A DNA stretch of 64,000 bases from JAJVHZ01 sp041395385 (GTDB lineage Bacteria > Pseudomonadota > Gammaproteobacteria > JAJPIJ01): positions 62,001 through 126,000 of the forward strand of contig JAWLAN010000011.1 of NCBI GenBank assembly GCA_041395385.1. The letters are read 5' to 3'. Positions 18,072 to 28,100 of the stretch are shown here, piece after piece. The notes under the pieces were generated by a model, which saw only the letters and a list, made by a program, of their open reading frames with translations, did no database searches and had not been told where the DNA came from. Position numbers and translations under genes: made by a program. Every line of letters begins with the position of its first letter. The stretch's first letter is position 1.

Positions 18072-18725
18072 CTACTGTTCCGTGCCGTAACCGACGACCT
18101 TGACGTATGGGAGCACGCCCGGGCTGCCCATCATGGCGCGCTGTTCACTGTAGTTGACGATGTAGCTGTTCAATCTGGACCGAGCCGAGGGCATGGGCGC
18201 GCCGCCCGCTTCGTGATCCGGTTCGCCCCAGAACGCGTCGCCGGGGCCGTAGGCGCCGACCGCCCGTAGCGGTGCCTGCACGGGCGCCTCGACCAGCGTG
18301 GCTGCCGGCGCGACGGGCCGCTGCGCGACCACCGGCGAGCCGGCGGGCAGCGTTACCGTCGAGGTCGCGACCGCCGCGTTCGGCGAGACCGAGGAGGTGC
18401 CCATGTTGCGCACCCCGAACACCGCCACGGCGGCGACCGTCGCCGCGATGGCGGCCCCCGCCAGCGGTTTCGCCCAGCTCTCCCTGCGGCGCGCCGGGCA
18501 GAGCACCGTCGGTTCCGCGCCGAGCGCCTGCCGGAGGCGGTCGGCGAACTGCCGGTCGAGGTAGGGCGGAAGTTCCGCGCGCATCGCCTGGCCGATGAGG
18601 TGGTAACGCGCCCAGCAGGCGCGCATCTCCGGGTCATTGAGGCCGTTGTCAACGGCACGGCGCTCGATCTCCGTGCACTCTCCGTCCAAATACGAGGACA
18701 GCTTCAGCAGCTTCTCATCTGTCAT
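18072..18725 (-). CDS. rseA: anti-sigma-E factor RseA/MucA
   Basis: RseA is an inner-membrane anti-sigma factor holding RpoE inactive. The 217-residue protein has the cytoplasmic zinc-free anti-sigma domain (MTDEKLLKLSSYLDGECTE, RYHLIGQAMR), a transmembrane helix (about residues 95-112, LAGAAIAATVAAVAVFG) and a periplasmic tail of low complexity. I choose ATG 18725 because homology begins there; an upstream codon at 18743 would overlap rpoE. Translation is probably coupled to rpoE, 10 bp upstream. Confidence 0.92.
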   Translation of the reverse strand: MTDEKLLKLSSYLDGECTEIERRAVDNGLNDPEMRACWARYHLIGQAMRAELPPYLDRQFADRLRQALGAEPTVLCPARRRESWAKPLAGAAIAATVAAVAVFGVRNMGTSSVSPNAAVATSTVTLPAGSPVVAQRPVAPAATLVEAPVQAPLRAVGAYGPGDAFWGEPDHEAGGAPMPSARSRLNSYIVNYSEQRAMMGSPGVLPYVKVVGYGTEQ

Positions 18726-18735
18726 AAACACCCGC

Positions 18736-19314
18736 CTACTCAAGTAACGGCTTCAACTGGTTGTCTATCGCCTCGCGCGCCCGGAATATCCGGGAACGCA
18801 CCGTGCCGATCGGGCATTCCATCACCTCGGCTATCTCCTCGTAACTCAGACCGTCCATCTCGCGCAGCGTGATGGCGGTTCGCAGATCCTCGGGCAACCG
18901 TTCGATTGTCCGGAACACCGTGTCCTTGATCTGCTCGGTCAGCAGGAGGTTCTCAGGTGTTTCGACCTCATGCTGCAACTCTTCAATATTGACCTCGCCG
19001 TCCTCGTCGTTCCCGCTCAGGTTGGCCTCCAGCGGCCGCCGCGACAGCGTCACCAGGTGGTTCTTGGCCGTATTGATGGCAATGCGGTAGAGCCACGTGT
19101 AGAAGGCGCTGTCGCCACGAAAGTTCGGCAGGGCGCGATAGGCCTTGAGGAAGGATTCCTGGGCCACGTCCAGCGCCTCGCTGGGGTCGCGGATGTAGCG
19201 CGACACGAGCTTGACGATCTTGTGTTGGTACTTGAGGACCAGCAGGTCAAACGCACTCTTGTCGCCACGCTGTACCCTCTCGACCAACGGTCTATCCGTG
19301 CTGCTGTCGCCCAT
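18736..19314 (-). CDS. rpoE: RNA polymerase sigma factor RpoE (sigma-E/AlgU)
   Basis: This ECF sigma factor controls the envelope stress response. The 192-residue protein has region 2 (DLLVLKYQHKIVKLVSRYI, AFYTWLYRIAINTAKNHLV) and region 4 (LREMDGLSYEEIAEVMECPIGTVRSRIFRAREAID), closely like E. coli RpoE. It heads an unusually long cluster, so stress may raise lepA, lepB, rnc, era and downstream genes too, unless internal promoters intervene. An upstream sigma-E-type promoter predicts autoregulation. Confidence 0.97.
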   Translation of the reverse strand: MGDSSTDRPLVERVQRGDKSAFDLLVLKYQHKIVKLVSRYIRDPSEALDVAQESFLKAYRALPNFRGDSAFYTWLYRIAINTAKNHLVTLSRRPLEANLSGNDEDGEVNIEELQHEVETPENLLLTEQIKDTVFRTIERLPEDLRTAITLREMDGLSYEEIAEVMECPIGTVRSRIFRAREAIDNQLKPLLE

Positions 19315-19365
19315 GCGGGCCGTCTCCTTGTATCATCAGCACGGTGCGTACAAGCTCCTGTGGGC

Positions 19366-19394
19366 GTAGACCATTCAGGTGTGAGTTAGGTTCC
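19366..19394 (-). promoter_or_regulatory. sigma-E-dependent promoter of rpoE (autoregulatory)
   Basis: On the minus strand GGAACCT (19394-19388) is followed after 16 nt by GTCTA (19371-19367). This matches the known RpoE consensus GGAACTT-N16-TCTRA at all but one -35 position. It lies about 50 bp upstream of the rpoE ATG with +1 near 19361, the expected place for the autoregulatory promoter. Confidence 0.75.
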
Positions 19395-19450
19395 ATGAGA
19401 TCTCGGGCCGGCCGCCGGAGACCAATCGGCGGATTATCGACGATTTGAAG

Positions 19451-21085
19451 ATGAGCCATCAATACGACCTCGATGTGCTGGTCCTGGGCAGCGGCGCCGC
19501 CGGGCTGAGCGCGGCCCTGCGCCTGGCGGAGCGCTATCGCGTCGGGGTGGTGACCAAGAGCAGCCTGACGGAGAGCAATACGCTGTACGCGCAGGGCGGG
19601 ATCTCAGCCGTGCTGGACAAGGAGGACTCCGTCGCATCGCACCTGGCCGACACCATCGACGCGGGCGCGGGGCTCTGCAATCGGGAGGTGGTGCAATACG
19701 TCGTCGAGCGCGGACACCAGTGCGTGCGCTGGCTGCAGGACCTGGGGGCGCCCTTCACCACCCATACCGGCGCCGGCGGCCGCACCGAGATACATCTCAC
19801 GCGCGAGGGAGGCCACAGTCACCGACGCGTGGTACACGCGGCCGACGCCACCGGCCACGCGGTGGCGACGACCCTGGAATCCCACGTTCGCGCCCATCCC
19901 AACATCGAGCTGTTCGAGAACCATCTGGCGATCGATCTCATCCTGGCGGCGAAACTGGGCCTGGGATACCAGCGCTGCCTGGGCGCGTATGTCTACGACC
20001 GCGCCCGCCAGCGGGTCGAGACCTTCGGCGCCCGTTTCACCATCCTGGCCACGGGGGGTGCCGGGAAGGTCTACCTGTATACCACCAATCCCGACGTCGC
20101 CACGGGCGACGGCATCGCGATGGCCTGGCGCGCGGGCTGTCGGGTTGCCAACATGGAGTTCATCCAGTTTCACCCCACCTGCCTCTATCACCCCAGGGCC
20201 AAGACCTTCCTCATCACCGAGGCCGTGCGCGGTGAGGGCGGCCGGCTGCTGCTTCCCAACGGGGAGCCGTTCATGCACCGCTTCGACCCACGGGGGGAGC
20301 TTGCCCCGCGCGACATCGTCGCCCGTGCCATCGACCATGAGATGAAACGGCTGGGCGCCGACTGCCTGTACCTGGACATCTCCCACCAGGACGCGGATTT
20401 CATCCGGGAGCACTTCCCCACCGTGCACGGCCGCTGCTTGGAGTTCGGCATCGACATGACCCGGCAGCCCATTCCCATCGTGCCGGCAACTCATTTCCTC
20501 TGCGGGGGAGTCGTATCGGACATAAATGGCCGCACCGACCTGCCCGGCCTGTACGCCATCGGCGAGGTCGCCTGCACCGGCCTGCATGGCGCCAACCGCC
20601 TCGCCAGCAATTCCCTGCTGGAGTGTTGCGTCATGGCGGCCTCGTGCACGGACGACATCCGCGACGCCTATGGCGGGGCGCCGCATCCCCCCGCGCTGCC
20701 CCAATGGGACGAAAGCCAGGTGACCGATTCCGACGAGGAAGTCGTGGTGTCCCACAATTGGGAGGAACTGCGGAGGTTCATGTGGGACTACGTCGGCATC
20801 GTGCGGACCACCAAACGCATGCAGCGGGCCCTGCGGCGCGCGCAGCTCCTGCACGCGGAGATTGCTGAATACTATGGGAATTTCCGCGTCACCAACGACC
20901 TCATCGAGCTGCGCAATCTGGTCCAGGTCGCCGAGCTTATCATCCACTCCGCCATGCTGCGCCGGGAGAGCCGTGGCCTGCACTACACCCTGGACTATCC
21001 CCAGCGCGACGATCGGAACTGGCTGCGCGACACGATACTGTGCGCCGACACGCTGGCCTCCGCGCGGCGGGTGGCCTCGCTCTGA
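19451..21085 (+). CDS. nadB: L-aspartate oxidase
   Basis: NadB oxidises L-aspartate to iminoaspartate, the first step of de novo NAD synthesis. The 544-residue protein has the FAD-binding LVLGSGAAGLSAALRLAE motif (about 11-28), the succinate-dehydrogenase-like active-site stretch FIQFHPTCLYHP with LITEAVRGEGG, and the flavoprotein C-terminal domain. It is divergent from rpoE, as in E. coli and Pseudomonas. Start at ATG 19451; a TTG-like codon six bases upstream is possible. Confidence 0.96.
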   Translation: MSHQYDLDVLVLGSGAAGLSAALRLAERYRVGVVTKSSLTESNTLYAQGGISAVLDKEDSVASHLADTIDAGAGLCNREVVQYVVERGHQCVRWLQDLGAPFTTHTGAGGRTEIHLTREGGHSHRRVVHAADATGHAVATTLESHVRAHPNIELFENHLAIDLILAAKLGLGYQRCLGAYVYDRARQRVETFGARFTILATGGAGKVYLYTTNPDVATGDGIAMAWRAGCRVANMEFIQFHPTCLYHPRAKTFLITEAVRGEGGRLLLPNGEPFMHRFDPRGELAPRDIVARAIDHEMKRLGADCLYLDISHQDADFIREHFPTVHGRCLEFGIDMTRQPIPIVPATHFLCGGVVSDINGRTDLPGLYAIGEVACTGLHGANRLASNSLLECCVMAASCTDDIRDAYGGAPHPPALPQWDESQVTDSDEEVVVSHNWEELRRFMWDYVGIVRTTKRMQRALRRAQLLHAEIAEYYGNFRVTNDLIELRNLVQVAELIIHSAMLRRESRGLHYTLDYPQRDDRNWLRDTILCADTLASARRVASL

Positions 21086-21214
21086 CCGCTCCGTGCCCGC
21101 GGCGGCCATCCGTTTCCGTATGCGACGCGCCGCCTCCCCGGCTGCTAGGCGGCTGTTCTGGCACGGTTTTCGCAAAGACAGCTGCAAACCGAGCCACCAG
21201 CGAGTCAAGGACTC

Positions 21215-22174
21215 ATGAGCCCAACGCTGCAAGCCGTCGCCAACAGCCAGAGATCGAGCGCGGCCAACCCGCCGTCTGCAGTCTCCGAGAAGCACCTGGC
21301 CACCCTCGCCCAACGCCCCGCCTCGGCACTGGCGGCATCGACCCTGCACCTGGCCAACCTGCTGCAGAGCGCGCTGGAGCTCGACAAGCTCATGGAGGTC
21401 TTCGCCGAGGAGGTCAATCGCCTGCTGCCGCTGAGCGGCATGGAATACGTGAACATGGAAGAGCAGGTGCGGTTGATACTGGGGCGGGAAGGACCGCACT
21501 CCAACACCTACGACCTGGTCGTGCTCGATCGCTCCCTGGGCGTGATCACCTTCCGCGGCGACGAGCCGCTGGAGGAGGACCAGTTGCAGCAGCTCGAGGC
21601 GCTCATCTGTGCGCTCGTCTACCCCCTGCGCAATGCCCTCATGTACAAGCGCGCCCTGGATACCGCGCTGAAGGATCCGGTCACCGGCATCAACAACCGC
21701 GCCGCGCTCAACGCGACCATCGACCGGGAGGTCAATCTCTCGCACCGGCACGGCTACGCGCTGTCGGTGATCATGCTCGATCTGGATCATTTCAAACGCA
21801 TCAACGACGAACATGGCCATCTGGCCGGCGACACGGTGCTGCGCACCGTCGCGGGCCGTATCACGGACTGCACCCGTGGCAGCGACATGGTATTCCGCTA
21901 CGGCGGGGAAGAATTCACCGTGGTGCTGAGCAATACGGACATCGACGGCGCCGCGCTGCTCGCCGATCGCATTCGCAAGGCGATCGCGGCGACGCCCATA
22001 ATCATCGATGGTTTCGAGATCGCCGTGACCGTGAGCATGGGCGTGTCCACCCTCGAGGCGGAGGACTCCGCCGCCACCCTGCTAAGCCGCGCCGACGCGG
22101 CGCTGTACGACGCCAAGACCGCCGGGCGCAACCGGGTGATGATCCAGACCGGCGCGCATCCCTCCGCCCTGTGA
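21215..22174 (+). CDS. diguanylate cyclase with N-terminal GAF-like region
   Basis: The 319-residue cytoplasmic protein has an N-terminal region (about 40-145) of GAF-like helical/strand pattern and a GGDEF domain (about 150-315). The active site GGEEF is at 230-234 and an inhibitory I-site RGSD lies five residues before it (221-224), so it should be an active, product-inhibited cyclic-di-GMP synthase. No transmembrane helix. It follows nadB by 129 bp and may have its own promoter. The input signal of the GAF-like part is unknown. Confidence 0.88.
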   Translation: MSPTLQAVANSQRSSAANPPSAVSEKHLATLAQRPASALAASTLHLANLLQSALELDKLMEVFAEEVNRLLPLSGMEYVNMEEQVRLILGREGPHSNTYDLVVLDRSLGVITFRGDEPLEEDQLQQLEALICALVYPLRNALMYKRALDTALKDPVTGINNRAALNATIDREVNLSHRHGYALSVIMLDLDHFKRINDEHGHLAGDTVLRTVAGRITDCTRGSDMVFRYGGEEFTVVLSNTDIDGAALLADRIRKAIAATPIIIDGFEIAVTVSMGVSTLEAEDSAATLLSRADAALYDAKTAGRNRVMIQTGAHPSAL

Positions 22175-22241
22175 TCGCCTGAGCGCGCCTGGCGCGGCGC
22201 GGCCGCGCGCGTCCGCCGCGCGCGAACCGACGAAGTCGCCT

Positions 22242-24284
22242 TCAGTCCCGCTCGCCGAGCATCCTCGCCAGCGCCGCCTCGTCGAGCGTGGGGATGCCGA
22301 GCGCCGCCGCCCGCTCCGCCTTGCTGCCGGGATCGGCTCCGGCCACCACGTAGCTGGTCTTCTTCGAGACGCTGCCGGAGACCTTCGCGCCGAGCGCCTG
22401 CAGCCGCTCGGTGGCCTCATCGCGCGTCATCGAGGACAGCGTCCCGGTCAGCACGAAGGTCTTGCCGGCCAGGGACCCGGCGGCGCCCCGGGTCTCGCCC
22501 TCCTTCCACCGCATGCCGCGCTGGCGCAGCCTGGCCACCACCGCGCGGTTGTGTGCCTGCGCGAAAAATCGGTGGATGCTGGCGGCGACCACCGGGCCGA
22601 CGTCCGGGACCTCGGCCAGCTCCTCCTCGGCGGCCTCCATGACCGCGTCGAGCCTCCCGAAATGCAGGGCCAGGTCGCGCGCGGTGGCCTCGCCGACGTG
22701 ACGGATCCCGAGCGAATAGATGAAACGCGCCAACGTCGTCCGTTTCGATCGTTCCAGGGCGTCGAAGAGGTTCCTCGCGGATCTCTGGCCCATGCGATCC
22801 AACTCGGCGAGCTCCTCGACGGTCAGGCCATAGAGGTCCGGCAGCGAGCGCACCCGTCCGCTGTCGACGAGTTGATCGACCAGCTTCTCGCCCAGCCCCT
22901 CGATGTCGACGGCGCGCCGCGAGGCGAAGTGCAGGATCGCCTGCTTGCGCTGCGCGGGGCAGTAAAGCCCGCCGCTGCATCGCACGTCGACCTCGCCCTC
23001 CTCGCGCACCGCCTCGGCGCCGCACACCGGGCAGGCGGCGGGCATGACGAATTCGCGCGCGTTTCTCGGGCGCCGCTCGGCGAGCACCGCCACCACCTCG
23101 GGGATCACGTCGCCGGCTCGCCGGACGATGACCGTGTCCCCGATCCGGGCTCCCAGCGCGCGGATGAAATCCTCGTTGTGCAGGGTGGCGTTGCTGACCG
23201 TGACGCCGCCGACGAATACCGGCTCCAGCCGCGCCACCGGCGTGAGCTTGCCGGTGCGCCCGACCTGGACCTCGATGTCGAGGATCCGGGTGAGCTGTTC
23301 CTGCGCCGGGTACTTGTGCGCGACTGCCCAGCGTGGCTCGCGGGTCACGAATCCCAGCTGCCGCTGCAGTTCCAGGCTGTTCACCTTGTAGACGACGCCG
23401 TCTATGTCGAACGGCAGGCGATCGCGCCGCGCGCCCACGTCACGGTAGAAGGCGATGAGTCCCTCGGCGCCTTCCACGACGGCGCGCTCGGCGCATACCG
23501 GCACGCCGAGATCCTGCAGGGCGTCCAGCACCTCGGCGTGGGTCTGCGGCGCGTGCCGCCAGCCATGGGTTTCTCCCACGCCGTAAGCGAAGAACGAGAG
23601 GGGGCGCTGCGCCGTGATCGCCGGATTCAGCTGCCGGACGGCCCCGGCCGCCGCATTGCGAGGATTCACGAAGGTCTTGCCGCCCTCCTCGCGCTGGCGC
23701 GCGTTGAGACGCTCGAAGGCGTCGCGGCGCATGTAGACCTCGCCGCGCGCCTCGAGCAGCGTCGGCGGGTCGCGGGAGCGAAGGCGCAACGGGATCTGCC
23801 GTATCGTTCGCACGTTGAGGGTGACGTCCTCGCCGACCTCGCCGTCCCCGCGCGTGGCCGCGCGCGTGAGCAGACCCTGTTCGTATCGCAGGCTGATCGC
23901 CAGGCCGTCGAATTTCAGCTCCGCGGCATACTGCACCGGCGGATCGGCATTCGTCAGCCCAAGCTCGCGACGTACGCGGGCGTCGAAGTTCGCCGCCCCG
24001 CTTGCCTCGGTGTCGGTCTCCGTCCTGATCGAGAGCATCGGGACGCCGTGACGCACCGCGGGAAATTCCGCGGCCGGCTGGCCGCCGACCCGCTGCGTGG
24101 GCGAGTCCGGCGTGACGAGCTCCGGGTGCTCCGCCTCCAGTCGCTGCAGCTCCTGGTACAGGCGATCGTACTCCGCGTCCGGGATGCTCGGCGCGTCGAG
24201 AACGTAGTAGCGGTAGTTGTGCTCGTTGATGGATTCGCGAAGCTCTCGTATGCGCTTCGCGGCCGACGCTCTAGCCGCGGTCAT
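22242..24284 (-). CDS. ligA: NAD-dependent DNA ligase
   Basis: LigA seals nicks during replication and repair using NAD. The 680-residue product has the adenylation KxDG motif at Lys124 (AAELKFDGLA), the OB fold, a Cys4 zinc finger (CPVC...C...C about 410-435), helix-hairpin-helix repeats and a C-terminal BRCT domain (SLAGKTFVLTGTLSSMTRDEA). The start overlaps the zipA stop by 14 nt. The order smc-zipA-ligA is typical of gammaproteobacteria. Confidence 0.97.
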   Translation of the reverse strand: MTAARASAAKRIRELRESINEHNYRYYVLDAPSIPDAEYDRLYQELQRLEAEHPELVTPDSPTQRVGGQPAAEFPAVRHGVPMLSIRTETDTEASGAANFDARVRRELGLTNADPPVQYAAELKFDGLAISLRYEQGLLTRAATRGDGEVGEDVTLNVRTIRQIPLRLRSRDPPTLLEARGEVYMRRDAFERLNARQREEGGKTFVNPRNAAAGAVRQLNPAITAQRPLSFFAYGVGETHGWRHAPQTHAEVLDALQDLGVPVCAERAVVEGAEGLIAFYRDVGARRDRLPFDIDGVVYKVNSLELQRQLGFVTREPRWAVAHKYPAQEQLTRILDIEVQVGRTGKLTPVARLEPVFVGGVTVSNATLHNEDFIRALGARIGDTVIVRRAGDVIPEVVAVLAERRPRNAREFVMPAACPVCGAEAVREEGEVDVRCSGGLYCPAQRKQAILHFASRRAVDIEGLGEKLVDQLVDSGRVRSLPDLYGLTVEELAELDRMGQRSARNLFDALERSKRTTLARFIYSLGIRHVGEATARDLALHFGRLDAVMEAAEEELAEVPDVGPVVAASIHRFFAQAHNRAVVARLRQRGMRWKEGETRGAAGSLAGKTFVLTGTLSSMTRDEATERLQALGAKVSGSVSKKTSYVVAGADPGSKAERAAALGIPTLDEAALARMLGERD

Positions 24285-25083
24285 ACTGCTTGACCAGGGC
24301 GCGCAGCAGGTCGATGCTCTGGCTGCTCAGGGGCTGTCGCGTGTCGTCGAGGACCTCTCCACGCAGGGCCTGCGCCAGGCGCTGAGCCGTGTTCAGCATC
24401 AGCTCGAAGACCAGGCTCGCGGCACGGTGACCGGGCAACTGCATGAACAGCGCGATGCCACCGGTCTGAAACTCATCCAGCGTCGCCGGATCGAACGCGC
24501 CGGGCTCGAACATGTTCGCGGCGGAGAACAGCGGAGCGGCGGACACCAGATTGCCGACCCCGTAGTGATGAAAGATGGACATATCGCCGAAACGCATGTC
24601 GACGGCGGCGAAGGCTGCGGCCAGCGCCGTGCCGGAAAATGCGGTCCCGGGCGCCGCGCGGACGAATACGGCGACGACGCGCTCCGGCAGCAGCGGGCCC
24701 GCCACCGGCGCCTCCTCGAATCCCATGTCCAGCTGCCGCGCATCCGCCGTCCTGGTCTCCGCCTGCCTGCCCGCGTGACGGCGCGGCGCTCGCCGCCGCG
24801 TGGAATCGCCGGCATCCTCCGTGGAGCCAGTCGGCGCGTGCTCCGCGCGCCCTTCGCGCATCAGTCCGCTCAGATCGGCGAGCGTCCCGGCGAAGTCGAT
24901 GTCCTCGTCCTCCTCCTCCACGCGAGCGCCGCGCGGCGCCTCCACGCCGGGTTGGGCCGGCAGGCGTTCCACACGACGGGTGGGAATGGCGCCGCGACGA
25001 CGCTGCTGGCGGCGGCTCCACCACCAGACGCCGATGACGAACAGGATGCCCGCCAGCAAGAGTAATAGACGCAGCGTAGTCAT
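24271..25083 (-). CDS. zipA: cell division protein ZipA
   Basis: ZipA anchors FtsZ to the inner membrane. The 270-residue product has an N-terminal transmembrane helix (TLRLLLLLAGILFVIGVWWW, about 3-22), a basic then acidic/proline-type linker, and a C-terminal FtsZ-binding domain (about 135-268, with MRFGDMSIFHHYG and FEPGAFDPATLDEFQTGG). It follows smc by 69 bp, which is the canonical neighbourhood, and overlaps ligA. Confidence 0.93.
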   Translation of the reverse strand: MTTLRLLLLLAGILFVIGVWWWSRRQQRRRGAIPTRRVERLPAQPGVEAPRGARVEEEDEDIDFAGTLADLSGLMREGRAEHAPTGSTEDAGDSTRRRAPRRHAGRQAETRTADARQLDMGFEEAPVAGPLLPERVVAVFVRAAPGTAFSGTALAAAFAAVDMRFGDMSIFHHYGVGNLVSAAPLFSAANMFEPGAFDPATLDEFQTGGIALFMQLPGHRAASLVFELMLNTAQRLAQALRGEVLDDTRQPLSSQSIDLLRALVKQYDRG

Positions 25084-25152
25084 GCCCCTTCCTTCGCCGC
25101 TCCCCCGCGGAGCGGTGCCCCTGCACCCTCGCCCCGGAGCGGTGGCGGGACC

Positions 25153-28100
25153 TCAGCCGGTCGCCGCCAGGCGCACCGCCTCGTCCATGTTGACCGACAC
25201 CAGCCGCGAAACCCCCGCCTCCTGCATGGTAACACCGACGAGCTGATCGGCGATCTCCATCGTGATCTTGTTGTGGGTGATGAAGATGAACTGGATGTCG
25301 CGGGCGCGCTGCTTGAGCATCTCGCACAGGCGGACTACGTTGGCATCGTCCAGGGGCGCGTCCACCTCGTCGAGCAGGCAGAATGGCGCGGGATTCAGCT
25401 CGAAGATGGCGAACACCAGGGCCACGGCCGTCAGCGCCTTTTCACCGCCCGAGAGCAGATGGATCGTGCTGTTGCGCTTGCCGGGCGGCCGCGCAATGAC
25501 GGTCACGCCCGTCTCGAGCAGATCGTCGCCGATCAGTTCGAGCACGGCATGGCCGCCTCCGAACAGGGCCGGAAACAGGGTCTGGAATCCGCTGTTGACC
25601 TTGTCGAAGGTCTCCTTGAAGCGCGTGCGCGTCTCACGGTCGATCTTCCGTATTGCCTCCTCCAGCGTCGCGAGCGCCTCGTTGAGGTCGGCGAGCTGGC
25701 TGTCGAGATAGCTCTTGCGTTCCGAGAGGGTGCTGAACTCGTCGATCGCGGCCAGGTTGATGGGCCCCAGTCGCTGGATCTTACGGCCGACCTCCGCCAG
25801 GCGTTCTTCCCACGCCGACTCGGTGGCATCCGCCGGCAGGGTCTCGATGACCTGCTCGGCGACGGCCTCGGCGGCAGCGAGCTGCTCGACGATGCCCTCC
25901 AGGCGCGTCTCCAGGCCGCGCGCATCAAGGCGCGCCTGTTCCAGTTCCTCGCGCCGCTGTCCGGCCTCGACCTCGATCGTGTGGCGCCGCTGTTCGAGCG
26001 CGCGCAGCTCGGCATCGGCCTGCTGCAGCGCCTCGCGGGTGCTGCTCAATTCGGCCTCGACCTCCAGCCGCTGCGCCAGGGCGGTCTCCCTCGCCGCCTG
26101 CAGCTGCGCATAGGGCGTCCCGAACCCCTGCAACTGCTCCTGCAGACCCGCGACCTGCTGCTGCAGACGCTCGATCTGTGTGCGATTGCGGCCGAGCGAC
26201 TGTTCCAGCGCCGCCCTCTCGGAATGTATCGCCGCGATCTTGGCGGTCAGCGCATGGCCGGCGTCCCGGATGGATTGCCACTGCTGCCGGGCCGCGCCGA
26301 CGGCGCCGCGCAGCGTCTCGCGCTCCTCGCCGAGCTGCGCGCGCTCGCCTTCCAGGGCATCGCGCTGCGCGCTCACCGAGGCCAGGCGCTCGGCGCAGGT
26401 GGTCAACTCCTCCGTCTCCTCCTCGATCTGCGCTTCCAGCTCCTGCGATTCCGCGATCAGCTGGTCGAGACGCTGTGTCGTCTGCTCGAGTCGCGTCTGG
26501 CCCGCCGAGACCTCCGACCGCAATAGCGACGTCGCCTCGTGCGCGGCATTGAGCCGCCCTCGCAGCGTCGCCTCACGCGACTCGAGGGCGGCTAATCGCG
26601 CCCGCGCCTCCTCCATGCGCCCCTGCAGCGCCTCGATCTCCGATTCGATGCGTACACGGTCGTCCCGCAGCGATTTCAGCTCCTGCGTGCGTTGCAGCAA
26701 GCCATCCGTTGCGCGCGTGTCGCGGTTGACCTTCACCCATCCGGCTCCGAGCCACGTGCCATCGCGGGTGATCACCGATTCGCCCGGCTGCAGGTCCGGG
26801 ACGGTCCGACGCGCCGCCTCCAGCGTCTCGGCCGCATAAACACCGTCGAACAGGTCGGCGACCGGCCAGGGGGCCCGGATCTTGTCCGCCAGCAGCGGCA
26901 GTCCGGTCGCGGCATTGCGACGCGCGTCCTTGCCGGTGCGCTGCGACATGTCCAGCGCCGCCGCGCTGCCCTCCCGCAGCGACGGCAGCTGCTCGTAGAG
27001 CGGCTCGAGCGCGGGGACGCAGAGCGCCTGCAGGGGCAGCAGCGCGGCGGTTTCCACGGCGCGTTCCCAGCCGGCCTCGACGCCGATGACCTCGGAGAGC
27101 CGCGACGCCTCGGCCATACCTGCGTTACGCAGCCACTCCGCCAGACCCTCGCGATCGGTGCCGAGGCTCGACTGCTGCAATGCCTCCAGGGACGCGACGC
27201 GGCCGCTCAGCTGCTGGCGCCGCTGGCGGCGCTCGTCGAGGTGAGAGGAGATCTGATCGATGGTCTCGCGCAGCTGCGTCAGCTCGGCGCGCAGCTGCTC
27301 AAGCTCGCCCTGCAGCGCCGCATGGCTGCCCTGCGAGCCGGTGTATCGCTGCTCCAGCTCGGCCAGCGCCCCGCGCAGGTTCTCCGGCACCAGGCCTTCC
27401 CGCTCCCGGCGCAGCGACGCGAGCCGCTGCCGGGCGATCTCGACGGCATCCTCGAGGTGCTCGCGTCGCGTCTGCTCGACGTGCGCCTGCCGCTGTGCAT
27501 CGGCGAGGCGCTGGTTGAACGCATCCCACCGGGACTGCCATTCATTCAGGCGCAATTCCGCCTCGACGACCCGTCGATCCGCTCCCTGCTCCTCCCCCGC
27601 ATGTCGGGACTGCTCCGGCTCGAGCGCGGCCAGCTCCTGCAGCAAGGACGCCAGACGCTGTTCGTCCTCGGCGATGTGACGGCGCGCCTCTTCCAGACCG
27701 CGTTCGGTGCCGCCGAGCTCCCGTTCCATCGCCTGCCGCCGCTCCAGCCCATGCTGGATCTGCTGCTCCAGGCGGGCCACCTCCGCGCCGACCGTGTAGA
27801 AGCGGCTCTGAACCGCGTTGAAATGATCCGTGGCGGCCACCTGGGCATCGCGCTGCCGCGCGATCTCCGCCTCCGCGGTGCGCAACGCGGCGGTCGTGGC
27901 CTCGACCGCATTGGCGCGCCGTTCGATGTCCTTGCGGTGCACCTCGAGCTGCCCGTTCAGCGAGCGCCACCGCAGTGCGTGCAGTTGCGACTGGGTCGCG
28001 CGCTCCTCGGCCTTCAGTTCCTGGTACCTCTCCGCCGACCTTGCCTGACGCTGCAGGTGCTGAAGCTGCCTGTCGAGCTCCGTGACGATGTCGGTGATGC